Origin: Mycolicibacterium sp.
GTDB lineage: Bacteria; Actinomycetota; Actinomycetes; Mycobacteriales; Mycobacteriaceae
DNA length: 64,000 nucleotides
Assembly: GCA_020637165.1 (NCBI GenBank)
Contig: JACJWN010000007.1
Coordinates: forward strand, 39,611 to 103,610
Direction: 5' to 3'
Below, in pieces: positions 19,098 to 28,335 of this stretch (within the stretch, counting starts at the first letter, position 1; each line of letters begins with the position of its first letter). The translations under genes and the position numbers were made by a program. Below the pieces are notes generated by a model, which was not told where the DNA came from, searched no databases, and saw only the letters and a program-made list of their open reading frames with translations.

Positions 19098-20402
19098 CTA
19101 GTTTCGTCCGGCCCGACCGGCGCGAGCCGATGTCGAGGTCTTGTCCGCACGCTGCGCCGAGGGTGTGCTGCTGACGCTTCTTGTTGGTCCCGTCGCGACC
19201 GTCGCGGTGGGCGATGGTGTCGCGTCGCCGATGGTGGTTGCTGCTGCTGCGGCGGGCGGGGCGGTCGCCGTGCCGCGTTGGGCTGCACCTCGTTCGCGCC
19301 TGTTCGGCGAGACGATCGGTACCGATATCTGTGCGGTGTTTGCGAGCACGGGCTCCGTCGTTGCCGCAGACACCTCACTGTCTGCCGTGACGCTGTGCGC
19401 TGCTGCCGCTGATTGCGTTGCGGCCAGCTCCGGGACGCTCGGCGGGAACACGACTTCTCCAAGCCTGAAGGGGAAGCTCAACCACTTGCCGAAATTGCTG
19501 AGGGTGTTGAAGGCGCTGAAAATACCTGAGGGATCGAGGAATGGCGGGTTGTATCCGTACAGCGACCCCAAGCCTTGCGTAATAGGGAATGCGAGGTACC
19601 AGACCGGGGACAGCAGAGCGCCGACAAGGTTGAGTGCAACACGCCCGACCGCGCTGAGGAGGTCATCGGCGCCCGTCGCGGTGGCGGTGGCAGCAGCAGA
19701 AACGGCGTCCGTGGTCAGCGGCGAGTTTGGTTCCGAAGCAATGGCAGCAACCGGAGAGACGATCGACGCGGGCCCATCCGTCTGCTCACCAACCGTATTG
19801 GACTCGGGAGTCGTCCCCGGAGCAACCGCTGCGGACGGGGAAGGGAGAGCCGCCGCGGCTGAGACTGATGAGGGGCCAAAGAGCGACGAAAGAGCACCGA
19901 CGGCCAAGGCGGGGGGGCCGACGGCGAACGCGCCCAGGCCGAGAAGGGCTCCGATGAGACTCAATGTGATCGGGTCTCCTTGCCCACCTCCGCCGAAACC
20001 GAGTGGAAGTCCGTTCAAGAAATTGAAAAACGCTATGCCGCCGATCACACTCAACGGCAGGGTCACCGGAAACGCCAGGTACCACAACGGGGTCGCCGCG
20101 AGGGCGATCGCGGCGGTCGCGATCGCGGTCACCGCATCGGTGCCAGCAGTGGCGGAAGCTTGCGGACTCGCGGAGCCGACTGCCGAGGCCGTCGCGGCTC
20201 CGGAGGGGGTGGTGGTCGTCGCCGCCGCGTTGGCCAACGCAGCTACTTGGGTCGAGACGGCGGCCTGAAGTTGGATGGCGGCCAATTCGGTGCGGGTGAT
20301 CACGGGTTCGTAGCGTTCCGGTGATGCCGTGACCAAGCCCAAGGCGAGCACGGACGCGGTGGCTACTGCGCCGATATTGTGGGCGCGAACAAAGGTTGTC
20401 AT
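19098..20402 (-). CDS. Ala-rich exported mycobacterial protein with duplicated WYLAFP motif
   Basis: This 434-residue protein has an export signal at the N-terminus (VRAHNIGAVATASVLALGLVTA) and then TRTELAAIQLQAAVSTQVAAL. Two copies of P-x-WYLAFP-[VI]-T (about residues 107 and 266) each begin a hydrophobic, Gly/Leu-rich segment. They are separated by Ala/Ser/Thr-rich linkers, and the C-terminus is Arg/Thr-rich. The overall character resembles low-complexity mycobacterial surface proteins, and the xIQLxx start is shared with the genes at 26670 and 27552. It is not a PE or PPE protein by motif. The function is unknown. The start GTT-to-ATG region at 20402 reads MTTFVRAHN. Confidence 0.65.
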   Translation of the reverse strand: MTTFVRAHNIGAVATASVLALGLVTASPERYEPVITRTELAAIQLQAAVSTQVAALANAAATTTTPSGAATASAVGSASPQASATAGTDAVTAIATAAIALAATPLWYLAFPVTLPLSVIGGIAFFNFLNGLPLGFGGGGQGDPITLSLIGALLGLGAFAVGPPALAVGALSSLFGPSSVSAAAALPSPSAAVAPGTTPESNTVGEQTDGPASIVSPVAAIASEPNSPLTTDAVSAAATATATGADDLLSAVGRVALNLVGALLSPVWYLAFPITQGLGSLYGYNPPFLDPSGIFSAFNTLSNFGKWLSFPFRLGEVVFPPSVPELAATQSAAAAHSVTADSEVSAATTEPVLANTAQISVPIVSPNRRERGAAQRGTATAPPAAAAATTIGDATPSPTATVATGPTRSVSSTPSAQRADKTSTSARAGRAGRN

Positions 20403-20699
20403 GTCGAAAAATCCCCCCGAAACAATGTGACTGATCGGCCCGCTTGACTGAGCACGCGACGATGTCGGCTCGGCTCAATCAGTGAGGCAGTTCGGGGGGC
20501 AACTTAACATGAAAACGGTTCTGTGCCAGGACATCCTGGAGGATGCAGGGGCTTTGTCGCTGTTGAATACGCCCTTCGGCGTACAGGATTTGAGTGAAAC
20601 GGGATTCCTTCGGCGCGGGCTGGGCGACAGGTCGGGTCCAGCTGATTCGCACTCATTTCATTGCCTGTGCAGAGTTATCCGGTCGATTTTCGACGTCGT
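20403..20699. other. Upstream region of the exported-protein gene
   Basis: Gene-free. CGAAACAATG and other AT-richer words occur just upstream of 20402, where the promoter of the minus-strand gene should lie. Nothing else is recognisable before the transposase remnant. Confidence 0.4.
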
Positions 20700-21094
20700 G
20701 CAGATGGTGAGTAGGGACCGTCACGCGGGACCAGGCGGCGTTCGCGACGTCATCGATCATCTTCAAGTTGAGGGCGGCCCGGGCCGGCCCGCACCCGTCC
20801 CGACAAAGTGCGCGGTGACAAGGCGTACTCCTCCAACGCGATCCGCGAGTTGCTGCGGTCGAGGGGGATCCAGGCGGTGATCCCGCAGCCCGCCGACCAG
20901 ATAGGCCACCGCCAACGCCGGGCTTCGATGCCGCGGACTGCAGGGGCCGCAACGTCGTTGAACGTAGCTTCCAACGCGCCAAACAATGGCGCGGCATCGC
21001 CACTCGGTATGACAAACACAACCTCAACTACCGCGGTGGAGCCGTCCTCAACGCCATTTTCCTCTGGCTCAAACGGTTATGGAACACGCCATAG
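20700..21094 (+). pseudogene. IS5-type transposase remnant (C-terminal part)
   Basis: In shifting frames the sequence encodes a typical IS5-group ending: GPGRP-x-R-x-DKVRGDKAYSS around 20780-20830, then NAIRELLRSRGIQAVIPQP. After a frame change near 20915 come GFDAADCRGRNVVERSF, QRAKQWRGIATRYDK and LNAIFLWLKRLWNTP, stopping near 21094. The N-terminal half and both inverted repeats are missing, so it is inactive. It sits between the exported protein gene and echA3 and marks an old insertion at that boundary. Confidence 0.8.
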
Positions 21095-21154
21095 GAGCCC
21101 GAGGCGGCCCATGGCCGATCCCGTCGACGCGGGACTGTGCGGCCGGGGTTCGGC

Positions 21155-21847
21155 TCAGTCCAGGCCGAATTCCTTGTGGACGTTGGCCGCGGCGGTCTTG
21201 ATGGCCTCCAGGGTCTGCTCGCGGCCGCGGATCTTGCAGCCGTAGTGGGCCTTGGCGGGCAGCTTGGCGAACTCGTGGGCAGCCTCGGTCGCCCGCGCCA
21301 GCACCTGCTCGGGCGCCACGAGCTCGTCGACCCATCCGGCGGCCAGCGCGGCCTCGCCGGCGAAGGGCTTGGCCAGGCCGACCGCCTGCTGGTAGGCCGA
21401 CGGGGTCAGCCGCAGCTTCATCACCTCCAGGGCGGCGTACGGCAGCACCATTCCGATGATCACCTCGTTGGCCTGGAAGGTGTAGGCGGGTGCGGCGATC
21501 CGGTGGTCGGTGCTGCAGGCCAAAAACGAGCCCATCGCGATCGCGGGCCCGGTGCAGGCCGAGACCACCGGCGCCGGGAACGACAGCAGCCGGTGGGACA
21601 GTTCGAAGCCGGTCCGCAGCATGTCGATCGAGGCTTGGGCGTCTCCGGAGCGGAACACCTTGAGGTCGAAACCACCGCTGAACACCCGCTCGTTCCCGGC
21701 GATCAGCACCGCGCCGGCGCCCTCGCTCTCGGCCTGGTCGAGCGCGCCGTTGATCTCGGCCAGCATGGCCGGCCCGAGCGCGTTGACCTTGCCGTCGTCC
21801 ATGGTGATCACGGCGATCGACTCGTCGCGGCGGTAGGTCACGCTCAT
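21155..21847 (-). CDS. echA3: Enoyl-CoA hydratase/isomerase family protein (EchA3-like)
   Basis: This 230-residue crotonase-fold protein begins MSVTYRRDESIAVITMDDGKVNAL. It has the oxyanion-hole segments FSGGFDLKVF and ACTGPAIAMGSFLA, and FQANEVIIGMVLPYAALEVM in the active-site region. Crotonases act on acyl-CoA thioesters, often in beta-oxidation. Length and position upstream of the glyoxalase II-like, tRNA and had genes match Rv0632c (echA3), on which the symbol rests. GGAGTAG lies just upstream of the ATG at 21847. Whether it acts as a hydratase or an isomerase cannot be decided here. Confidence 0.88.
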   Translation of the reverse strand: MSVTYRRDESIAVITMDDGKVNALGPAMLAEINGALDQAESEGAGAVLIAGNERVFSGGFDLKVFRSGDAQASIDMLRTGFELSHRLLSFPAPVVSACTGPAIAMGSFLACSTDHRIAAPAYTFQANEVIIGMVLPYAALEVMKLRLTPSAYQQAVGLAKPFAGEAALAAGWVDELVAPEQVLARATEAAHEFAKLPAKAHYGCKIRGREQTLEAIKTAAANVHKEFGLD

Positions 21848-21988
21848 GGCTACTCCTTAGAGGGGTTCCGTCGGTAGAGGGTTCCGTCGGTATCGGGCTG
21901 GGCCATGACGTTACCGATCCTGCGCAGGGCCGTCCCCGGCCCCCCGGAGCGGGTTCAAACCAGCAAATGGTTCGGCTAGGATCCGGGG

Positions 21989-24900
21989 GTGACGCGCGCA
22001 TCGGCCTCTGTCGGCCGCGTCGGAGGATTGGCGGTCGCGCTGGGAGTCGGGGCGGCAGTAGCCACCGGCGGGTCTGGTGCTGCGTGGGCCGACCCCGGAG
22101 AGTCTCCGTCATCCAACAGTTCTGACTCGACGTCTGCTGGGACGGCCACCGGCCCCGCCTCCCGCACGCCCTCGGCCGGCAACTCCCGAACCCGCCCGGC
22201 CCGCGCCAGGGGTCAGGCCGTCAGCCGCCCCACTGCGGCCGCCCCGCAGCCACCGGCGAATCAGGCCGCGGCGCGCAATGACGATCCCGTCGGCCCAGCC
22301 CTGGCCGCAGCCGCCCGTCCGCCCTCGTTCGCACCCGCTGCGGCGGTCTCGTCACCGTCGGCCGGCCTCGGCGCGCTCACGTCGCCCGACGTGCAGGTGA
22401 CGACATTCGACTCCGCGCCGACCGTGAAGGCCCCGTTCGCCGTCGCGATCACCCCGGTCGCGGTGCCCGCCCCGGCAGCGACGCCGGAGGCCGCCCGTAT
22501 CAGCGCCGCAGCGCTCGGAACCGTGCGGGCGGCGCCGTCCCGCTACAGCAGGACCTCCGGGCCCGCAGCCCCGGCGCAGTCCACGGCCAGCTGGGTGGTG
22601 CTGGCCGCGGTGCGGCGGCTCGGCCGGCCCGAGCAGTCCGGGGCGGTGGCCGCGACGGTGTCCACCGGGCAGACCCTGACGGCGTCGGCGTCGGCGACCA
22701 GCGCAAATCCGTTCGCCACGTTCTTCTTCAACACCACCCCGGCGCAGTCCTCCGCCCAGACCGGGCAGAGCGCCGTCGGTGTGGTCAGCGGAACGATCCT
22801 GGTCACCGACCCGGACAGCGACGTCTTCACCTACACCGTCACCACCGGCCCCTCCCACGGCACCGTGGCGGTCGACTCCAGCGGCAACTTCACCTACACG
22901 CCCGAGGCCGCCTCCGCGCACACCGGCGTCACCGACTCCTTTACCGTCACCGTCAGCGACGCCGACAGCGGGTTCCACCTCCACGGCATCGGCGGCCTGC
23001 TCAACCTGCTCACCTTCGGTCTGCTCGGCGACAGCGGCCACACCAGCGCCCACGCGGTGACGGTGACCGTCACGCCGGTCAACAACGATCCGAGCGCGAC
23101 CGCCACCGCCGGCGCCCCCGACGCCGGGACCGGCGTGGTCATCGGGCAGATCGACGCCGTCGACCCCGACGGTGACCCGTTGACCTACACCGGATCGGGC
23201 ACCACCGCCAAGGGGTCGGTCGTCGTCGGTGCCGACGGCGGGTTCACCTACACCCCGACCGCCGAGGCCCGGCACACCGCGGCCGCTCTGACCGCCACCG
23301 CCGCGGACAAGACCGACACCTTCACCCTCACCGTCACCGACTCCTACGACGGCTCCACCAACGTCCTGGTCAGCGTCGGGGTCAGCCCCGCCAACGCCGC
23401 CCCCACCGCCGGCTCCACGACCGGTACCCCCAATCCCTCGACCGGGGTGGTGCTCGGCGCCATCGCCGCCACCGACGCCGACGGCGACGCGTTGACCTAC
23501 AGCGCCCCGGCGAGCACCGACAAGGGCACCGTGGCCCTCGGCGCGGACGGCAGCTTCACCTACACCCCGACCGCCGAGGCCCGGCACACCGCGGCCGCGC
23601 TGAGCGCCACCGCCGCCGACAAGTCCGACGCCTTCACCGTGACGGTCACCGACGGCCACGGCGGTTCCACACCCGTGCCGGTTAGCATCACCATCGCCCC
23701 GGCCAACGCCGCACCCGTCGGCGCGGTCACCGTCGGGGTTCCCGACCGGGACACCGGCGTGGTCGCCGGGTCGGCCTCGGCCGCCGACTCCGATGGCGAC
23801 ACGCTGACCTACACCGGCTCCACCACGACCGCCAAGGGCGCGGTGGTCGTCGGCGCCGACGGCGGTTTCGTCTACACCCCGACCGAGGACGCCCGGCACG
23901 CCGCCGGCTCGCCGACGGCCACCGAGGCCGACAAGTCCGATGCGTTCACCATCACGGTGACCGACGGCCACGGCGGCTCCCTGGCGCTGCCGGTGAGCGT
24001 CCCGATCGGCGCGGCCAACACCGCGCCCAGCGGCCTCGCGGTGGTCGGCAGCCCCGACCCGAGCACCGGGGTGGTGGCGGGTTCGGTGATCGGCAGCGAC
24101 GCCGACGGCGACCCGCTGACCTACACCGGGTCGACCACCACGGCCAAGGGCACCGTCGTGGTCGCCGCCGGCGGTGGTTTCACCTACACGCCCACCGCCG
24201 CGGCCCGCCACGCCGCGGCCGACCTCACGGCCACCAGCGCCGACACCACCGATACGTTCACCGTCACGATCGCCGACACCCACGGCGGGGTCACCGAGGT
24301 GCCGGTGATCTTCGCCATCAGCCCGGCCAACACCGCACCGACGGCCACCGCGAACGTCGGCACCCCCAACGTCTCCACCGGCGTGGTCACCGGCACCATC
24401 ACCGGCAGCGACGCCGACGGCGACCCGCTGACCTACACCGGCTCGATCAGCACCGCCAAGGGCACGGTCGTCGTCGTCGCCGGCGGTGGTTTCACCTACA
24501 CGCCCACCGCCGACGCGCGGCACGCCGCGGCCAAACTGACCGCCACCGCCGCCGAGAAGGTCGACGGCTTCACGGTGACCGTCAGCGACGGCCACGGCGG
24601 CACGGTGGCCGTGCCGGTCAGCGTGAGCATCGCCCCGGCCAACGCGGTCCCGACCGCCACCACCAACGTCGGCCTGCCGGATGTCACCACGGGGGTGGTG
24701 GCCGGGGCGCTGCTGGGCGCCGACGCCGACGGCGACGCGCTGAGCTACGGCGGCTCCCAGACCACGACCAAGGGCTCGGTCACCGTCGCCGCCAACGGAA
24801 CCTTCAGCTATACGCCGACCGCGCTGGCCCGGCACCTGGCGGCGGCCACCGGCGCCACCGCGACCGACACCACCGACACCTTCACCCTCACCGTCGCCGA

Positions 24901-25774
24901 CGGCTACGGCGGCACCCGCAACGTCCCGGTCACCGTCACGGTCTCCCCGGCCGAAGTCAGCTTCGTCTTCACCTACGGCACCGGGTCGCAGTACTGGACG
25001 CCGGAGGCGCGCGCGGGGCTGGAGGCCGCGGCCGACCGGCTGGCGTCCTACATCGTCGTCGACGCCCCGGTCACCGTCACCTTCGACGTGATCGGCGAGA
25101 ACAATTCCTCATCGGGCTGGCTGGCCACCGCACTGGCGAAGTTCAGCAGCGGCAGCGCCGGCTACTACGACACCGTGGTGCAGAAGAAGATCATCACCGG
25201 CACCGATCCGAACGGTTCGGCCGCCGACAGCCAGCTCACGGTGAACTTCGCCTACCCGTGGGCGTTCGGCGACACCGTCAACCGGCGCCAGTACGACTTC
25301 CAGGCGGTGATGATGCACGAACTGCTGCACACCGTCGGCTTCATGAGCGGCTTCGGCACCGACCCGGCCGCCACCGACCGCAACTGGACCACCTACGACA
25401 GCTTCCTGGCCACCGCCGGCGGCACCTCGCCGATCAGCGGCACCTACGTCTGGGACGCCACCTACGCGCCCAATCTGACCGGATCCAACGGCGGGCTGTA
25501 CTTCGCCGGGCCCAACGCGGTAGCGGCCTACGGCGGGCTGGTCCCGCTCTACACCCCCGATCCGTGGACGCCCGGCAGCTCGCTGACCCATCTGGACCCC
25601 GACTTCGCGCCCCCGGGCACCATCTATCTGATGGACCCCTCCGACGGGTTCGGCCTCGGGGTTCGGGTGCTGACACCGGTGGAGCAGGCCATGCTGACCG
25701 ACCTGGGCTTCACCGTGCACGCGTTCGTGTTCGTCGGCTTCGGGCTGCTGCGGCCCCGGCGGCGTCGGGACTGA
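21989..25774 (+). CDS. Giant VCBS/cadherin-like repeat protein with C-terminal HExxH domain
   Basis: This 1261-residue exported protein has a signal peptide (about 1-34, ending AAWA), a Ser/Pro/Ala-rich linker to about 230, and one divergent repeat (about 232-366). Six strongly similar repeats of about 104 residues follow, each with D-x-DGD-x-LTY, FTYTPT, ARH and T-x-T-DG-x-GG elements typical of VCBS/cadherin-like beta-sandwiches. The last 270 residues form a different domain with HELLHTVGF (His1110, Glu1111, His1114), a zinc-metallopeptidase motif. The tail ends GFGLLRPRRRRD. The third ligand of a metzincin (HExxHxxGxxH) is absent, so the peptidase class is uncertain. The GTG at 21989 is used. 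Confidence 0.85.
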   Translation: MTRASASVGRVGGLAVALGVGAAVATGGSGAAWADPGESPSSNSSDSTSAGTATGPASRTPSAGNSRTRPARARGQAVSRPTAAAPQPPANQAAARNDDPVGPALAAAARPPSFAPAAAVSSPSAGLGALTSPDVQVTTFDSAPTVKAPFAVAITPVAVPAPAATPEAARISAAALGTVRAAPSRYSRTSGPAAPAQSTASWVVLAAVRRLGRPEQSGAVAATVSTGQTLTASASATSANPFATFFFNTTPAQSSAQTGQSAVGVVSGTILVTDPDSDVFTYTVTTGPSHGTVAVDSSGNFTYTPEAASAHTGVTDSFTVTVSDADSGFHLHGIGGLLNLLTFGLLGDSGHTSAHAVTVTVTPVNNDPSATATAGAPDAGTGVVIGQIDAVDPDGDPLTYTGSGTTAKGSVVVGADGGFTYTPTAEARHTAAALTATAADKTDTFTLTVTDSYDGSTNVLVSVGVSPANAAPTAGSTTGTPNPSTGVVLGAIAATDADGDALTYSAPASTDKGTVALGADGSFTYTPTAEARHTAAALSATAADKSDAFTVTVTDGHGGSTPVPVSITIAPANAAPVGAVTVGVPDRDTGVVAGSASAADSDGDTLTYTGSTTTAKGAVVVGADGGFVYTPTEDARHAAGSPTATEADKSDAFTITVTDGHGGSLALPVSVPIGAANTAPSGLAVVGSPDPSTGVVAGSVIGSDADGDPLTYTGSTTTAKGTVVVAAGGGFTYTPTAAARHAAADLTATSADTTDTFTVTIADTHGGVTEVPVIFAISPANTAPTATANVGTPNVSTGVVTGTITGSDADGDPLTYTGSISTAKGTVVVVAGGGFTYTPTADARHAAAKLTATAAEKVDGFTVTVSDGHGGTVAVPVSVSIAPANAVPTATTNVGLPDVTTGVVAGALLGADADGDALSYGGSQTTTKGSVTVAANGTFSYTPTALARHLAAATGATATDTTDTFTLTVADGYGGTRNVPVTVTVSPAEVSFVFTYGTGSQYWTPEARAGLEAAADRLASYIVVDAPVTVTFDVIGENNSSSGWLATALAKFSSGSAGYYDTVVQKKIITGTDPNGSAADSQLTVNFAYPWAFGDTVNRRQYDFQAVMMHELLHTVGFMSGFGTDPAATDRNWTTYDSFLATAGGTSPISGTYVWDATYAPNLTGSNGGLYFAGPNAVAAYGGLVPLYTPDPWTPGSSLTHLDPDFAPPGTIYLMDPSDGFGLGVRVLTPVEQAMLTDLGFTVHAFVFVGFGLLRPRRRRD
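23090..24958 (+). repeat. Six tandem ~312-bp coding repeats
   Basis: This DNA encodes six consecutive ~104-residue beta-sandwich repeats of the 21989 gene. Long stretches recur nearly unchanged between units, such as the segments encoding GDPLTYTGS and FTYTPTA. Copies 4 and 5 are the most alike, so copy number could change by recombination or collapse in assembly. Confidence 0.9.
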
Positions 25775-25786
25775 CAGCCGGCGGTT

Positions 25787-26497
25787 TCAGCCGCCCATCA
25801 GGGCGCGCCACTGCGGCAGGTTCGAGGCCCGGTAGACGTAGTTGGTGGCCTTGACCTCCTCCAGACCGGCGCTGGGCTCGGCGGAGTACCAGTGACCCGG
25901 AAACACCGTGGGGTTACCGGAGAGCGCGGCGAGCTGCTGCAGGCTGCGGAACATCTCGTCGGCGTCGCCGCCCGGGAAATCGGTGCGCCCGCAGCCGTCC
26001 AGGAACAGGGTGTCACCGGCCACCAGGCGGCCGTCGAGCAGGAAGCACTGGCTGCCCGGGGTGTGGCCCGGGGTGTGCAGCAGTTCGATCTCGATATCGC
26101 CGACGTTCACTTTGTCGCCGTGGTGGTGTGCGGTGAGGTCGCTCATCGGGATGCCGGTGACCCGCGAAACCCATTGCGCCTCATGGGTGTTGACATGCAC
26201 CGGCACGCTGACCCGCTCCAGCAGTTCGGCCAGGCCCTTGAGGGTGAAACCCATCATCGACCCGCCGACGTGGTCGGGGTGGTGGTGGGTGACCAGCACC
26301 CCGGACAGCGTCATCCCGTCGGCCTCGAGGGTGTCGAGCAGGTCCCCGGCGGCGTAGGCCGGATCCACCATCACCGCCTCGCCGGTCTCGCGGTCACCGA
26401 TCAGATAGGCGAAGTTGCGCATCTGCGCGGCGATCGGGTCGGCGGCGGCGAAATCGCGCCCGGAGAGCAGTTGACGGAAATAGAGACGCTCGGCCAT
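25787..26497 (-). CDS. Metallo-beta-lactamase-fold hydrolase (Rv0634c / glyoxalase II-like)
   Basis: This 236-residue protein has the binuclear metal site of the fold: THHHPDH, LLHTPGHTPGS, VAGDTLFLDGCGRTDFPGG and VFPGHWYS. The family includes glyoxalase II (S-lactoyl-thiol hydrolase) and persulfide dioxygenases; mycobacteria use mycothiol, so the exact thiol substrate is uncertain. The ATG at 26497 (MAERLYFRQLL) gives the length of Rv0634c; the open upstream extension to 26572 is not supported. It converges closely with the giant repeat protein gene, 12 bases between stops. Confidence 0.9.
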   Translation of the reverse strand: MAERLYFRQLLSGRDFAAADPIAAQMRNFAYLIGDRETGEAVMVDPAYAAGDLLDTLEADGMTLSGVLVTHHHPDHVGGSMMGFTLKGLAELLERVSVPVHVNTHEAQWVSRVTGIPMSDLTAHHHGDKVNVGDIEIELLHTPGHTPGSQCFLLDGRLVAGDTLFLDGCGRTDFPGGDADEMFRSLQQLAALSGNPTVFPGHWYSAEPSAGLEEVKATNYVYRASNLPQWRALMGG

Positions 26498-26669
26498 GGC
26501 CCCCACTGTAGGGGTGGCTTCGGAGGGTTCTGAAACCGGGTTTTTGCTGGAAAAAACAAGGCCCCGGTTCAAGCTGGAATAGAGCCGTGACCAGGACTTT
26601 ATCTTCTTTGCCAGGCGGCGGATCGGGTGTCATCATCGAGCCAACGCCGATCACTTCAGGAGGATTTTC

Positions 26670-27509
26670 GTGAACATCTCGATTCGCCCGCTGCTGGTTC
26701 CGGGAGTGGCCCTGGCGGCCGTCGGCGCGGTCGCCCTGGCCCCGTCGGTGGTGGCGCCCACCGCACTGCAGGCAGCGCTGCCCACCGTGGCCGCACCCGC
26801 CGTCCACGTCGAGGCCGTGCAGCTGGCCGGCTTCGCCCAGGATCTGTTCTACGCCCTGGACGGTTGGGTGCAGTTCGGCGTGCAGGTGGCCCAGGACTTC
26901 TTCTTCTGGGCCCCGGAGATCGGCGCCGCGATCGGCACGCTCTACGAGACGCTGCAGCCGGTCGTCGAGATGGTGGTCAACGTCGTGGCCACCATCCTCG
27001 AGGGCCCGATGGACCTGGTGAGCATCGTCACCACGCTGGCCTCCAACATCTTCGGCCTGCCGGTGTTCTCGGGGGTCTCGGCGGCCGCTGCGGCCGCCCC
27101 GGGTGTCGCGCCGCGCGCCGCTTCCGCTCCGAGTGCCGCCGCTGCCACCGTCGCGGCCCCGGCGCGGGCGGACGTCGAGCCGGCCGCCGTGCCTGCCGAG
27201 GCGCCCGCCGAAGCTCCTGCCGAGGCTGCCGCCGAGATCGCCGAGGTCGTCGTGGAGGCGCCCAGCTCGGCCCGGGTGACCCGGGGTGCGGTGGGCCGCG
27301 CGACTCGCTCCGCCGCCGGCTCCGATGCCGTCGCGCGGGCTGCCGCCGCCGAGGTGCCCGCTGCCGCTGCCGCCGCGCCCGTTGCGGCCGCGCCCGAGAG
27401 TGCGGGCGTCGAGGCCCGGAGCAATGCCCGGGCGTCCCGGGGTGCCGCGGACGGCGCCGCCAAGGGTGCCCGTGCCTCGGCCAGGACCGGTGCCGGTTCG
27501 GGCAGGTGA
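26670..27509 (+). CDS. Exported Ala-rich protein, paralogue A
   Basis: This 279-residue protein has a signal-like N-terminus (residues 1-40, rich in Val/Ala/Pro). It is followed by VHVEAVQLAGFAQDLFYALDG and hydrophobic segments around WAPEIGAAIGTLYETLQPVVEMVV, then a low-complexity Ala/Arg-rich half. The GTG at 26670 follows AGGAGGATTTTC, a strong ribosome-binding site. It is followed 42 bases later by a paralogue sharing the same block order. The function is unknown; the family appears to be secreted and mycobacterium-specific, which is inference. Confidence 0.7.
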   Translation: MNISIRPLLVPGVALAAVGAVALAPSVVAPTALQAALPTVAAPAVHVEAVQLAGFAQDLFYALDGWVQFGVQVAQDFFFWAPEIGAAIGTLYETLQPVVEMVVNVVATILEGPMDLVSIVTTLASNIFGLPVFSGVSAAAAAAPGVAPRAASAPSAAAATVAAPARADVEPAAVPAEAPAEAPAEAAAEIAEVVVEAPSSARVTRGAVGRATRSAAGSDAVARAAAAEVPAAAAAAPVAAAPESAGVEARSNARASRGAADGAAKGARASARTGAGSGR

Positions 27510-27551
27510 GGCTGGGTTAAGCTCCGACGAACACTCGTCGTAGGAGAGCTG

Positions 27552-28331
27552 ATGAGCACGTCCTCGCTGCTGGCCCCCGGCGTCGCCCTGGCGGTGGCCC
27601 TGGGGCCGGCGGTGGTGGCGCCGCCCGCGCCGAGCGATCCGCTGCCGAGGGTGGTGCTGCCGTCGGTCCACATCGAGGAGATCCAGCTGGCGGGGATCGG
27701 CCAGGACATCTATTACGCCATCACGCCGTACGTGCAGTACGCCGTCGGCGGGGTGTCCTACCTGATCAACTTCATCCCGCTCATCGGCGGGCCGATCGCC
27801 GCCCAGATCAACATCAACTATTTCCAGGGTGTGCAGCCGATCGTCGAGGCGACGGTGAATTACCTGGCCGCCGTCGTGCAGGACCCGTTCAATTTCCCGG
27901 CGGCCACCGGCGCCTACGGCCGGCAGCTCTACGGCATCGGCTACAACTGGGTCGACGCCGAATTGCAGTTCTTCGGCCTGCCCCCGCTGGCGCCGCTTGC
28001 TCCGGCCGCATCGGTCGGCGGGGTGGGGCGACCGGATCGTGTTGCCGCGGCTTCTGCGGCGGCGGTTCGTCCCGAGGTGGCGACGCCGGTCGCCGTTGAC
28101 GAGACCGCTCTGCTTCCGGTTGGTGACGACGCTGCCGGTCCGGCCGTCGATGTGCCCGCCGTTGACGTCTCGGCCGTTGCTGCCGGTGCCGATGGCGGTG
28201 CGGCGAATGCCCGGGAGCGGGCTGGTGATGGCGGGGTGGCCCGTCAGCGGGGCCGTAGCGCCGGGTCGGCGAATCGGTCCGAGGCGGCCGGAGAGCGCGC
28301 TTCGGCGCGGGCCTCACGGGCAAGCGCTTAG
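27552..28331 (+). CDS. Exported Ala-rich protein, paralogue B
   Basis: This 259-residue protein begins MSTSSLLAPGVALAVALGPAVVAPP and has VHIEEIQLAGIGQDIYYAITP, aligning with VHVEAVQLAGFAQDLFYALDG of the preceding gene, then a shared VQPIVEATVNYLAA block. The C-terminal 100 residues are Ala/Val/Arg-rich and ordered differently. The ATG at 27552 follows TAGGAGAGCTG. It is probably co-transcribed with paralogue A and with the TauE permease, whose predicted start lies four bases after this stop. The function is unknown. Confidence 0.7.
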   Translation: MSTSSLLAPGVALAVALGPAVVAPPAPSDPLPRVVLPSVHIEEIQLAGIGQDIYYAITPYVQYAVGGVSYLINFIPLIGGPIAAQININYFQGVQPIVEATVNYLAAVVQDPFNFPAATGAYGRQLYGIGYNWVDAELQFFGLPPLAPLAPAASVGGVGRPDRVAAASAAAVRPEVATPVAVDETALLPVGDDAAGPAVDVPAVDVSAVAAGADGGAANARERAGDGGVARQRGRSAGSANRSEAAGERASARASRASA

Positions 28332-28335
28332 TCGC

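Noticed and set aside
19098-20402. PE/PPE or PE_PGRS family membership of the Ala-rich exported protein
   Set aside because: No PE or PPE motif lies near the start; only low complexity is shared.
22352-24835. 827-residue open frame antisense to the giant repeat protein
   Set aside because: It mirrors the Thr/Asp/Gly-rich repeats in another frame, giving low-complexity Gly/Arg/Val, with no independent start or motifs.
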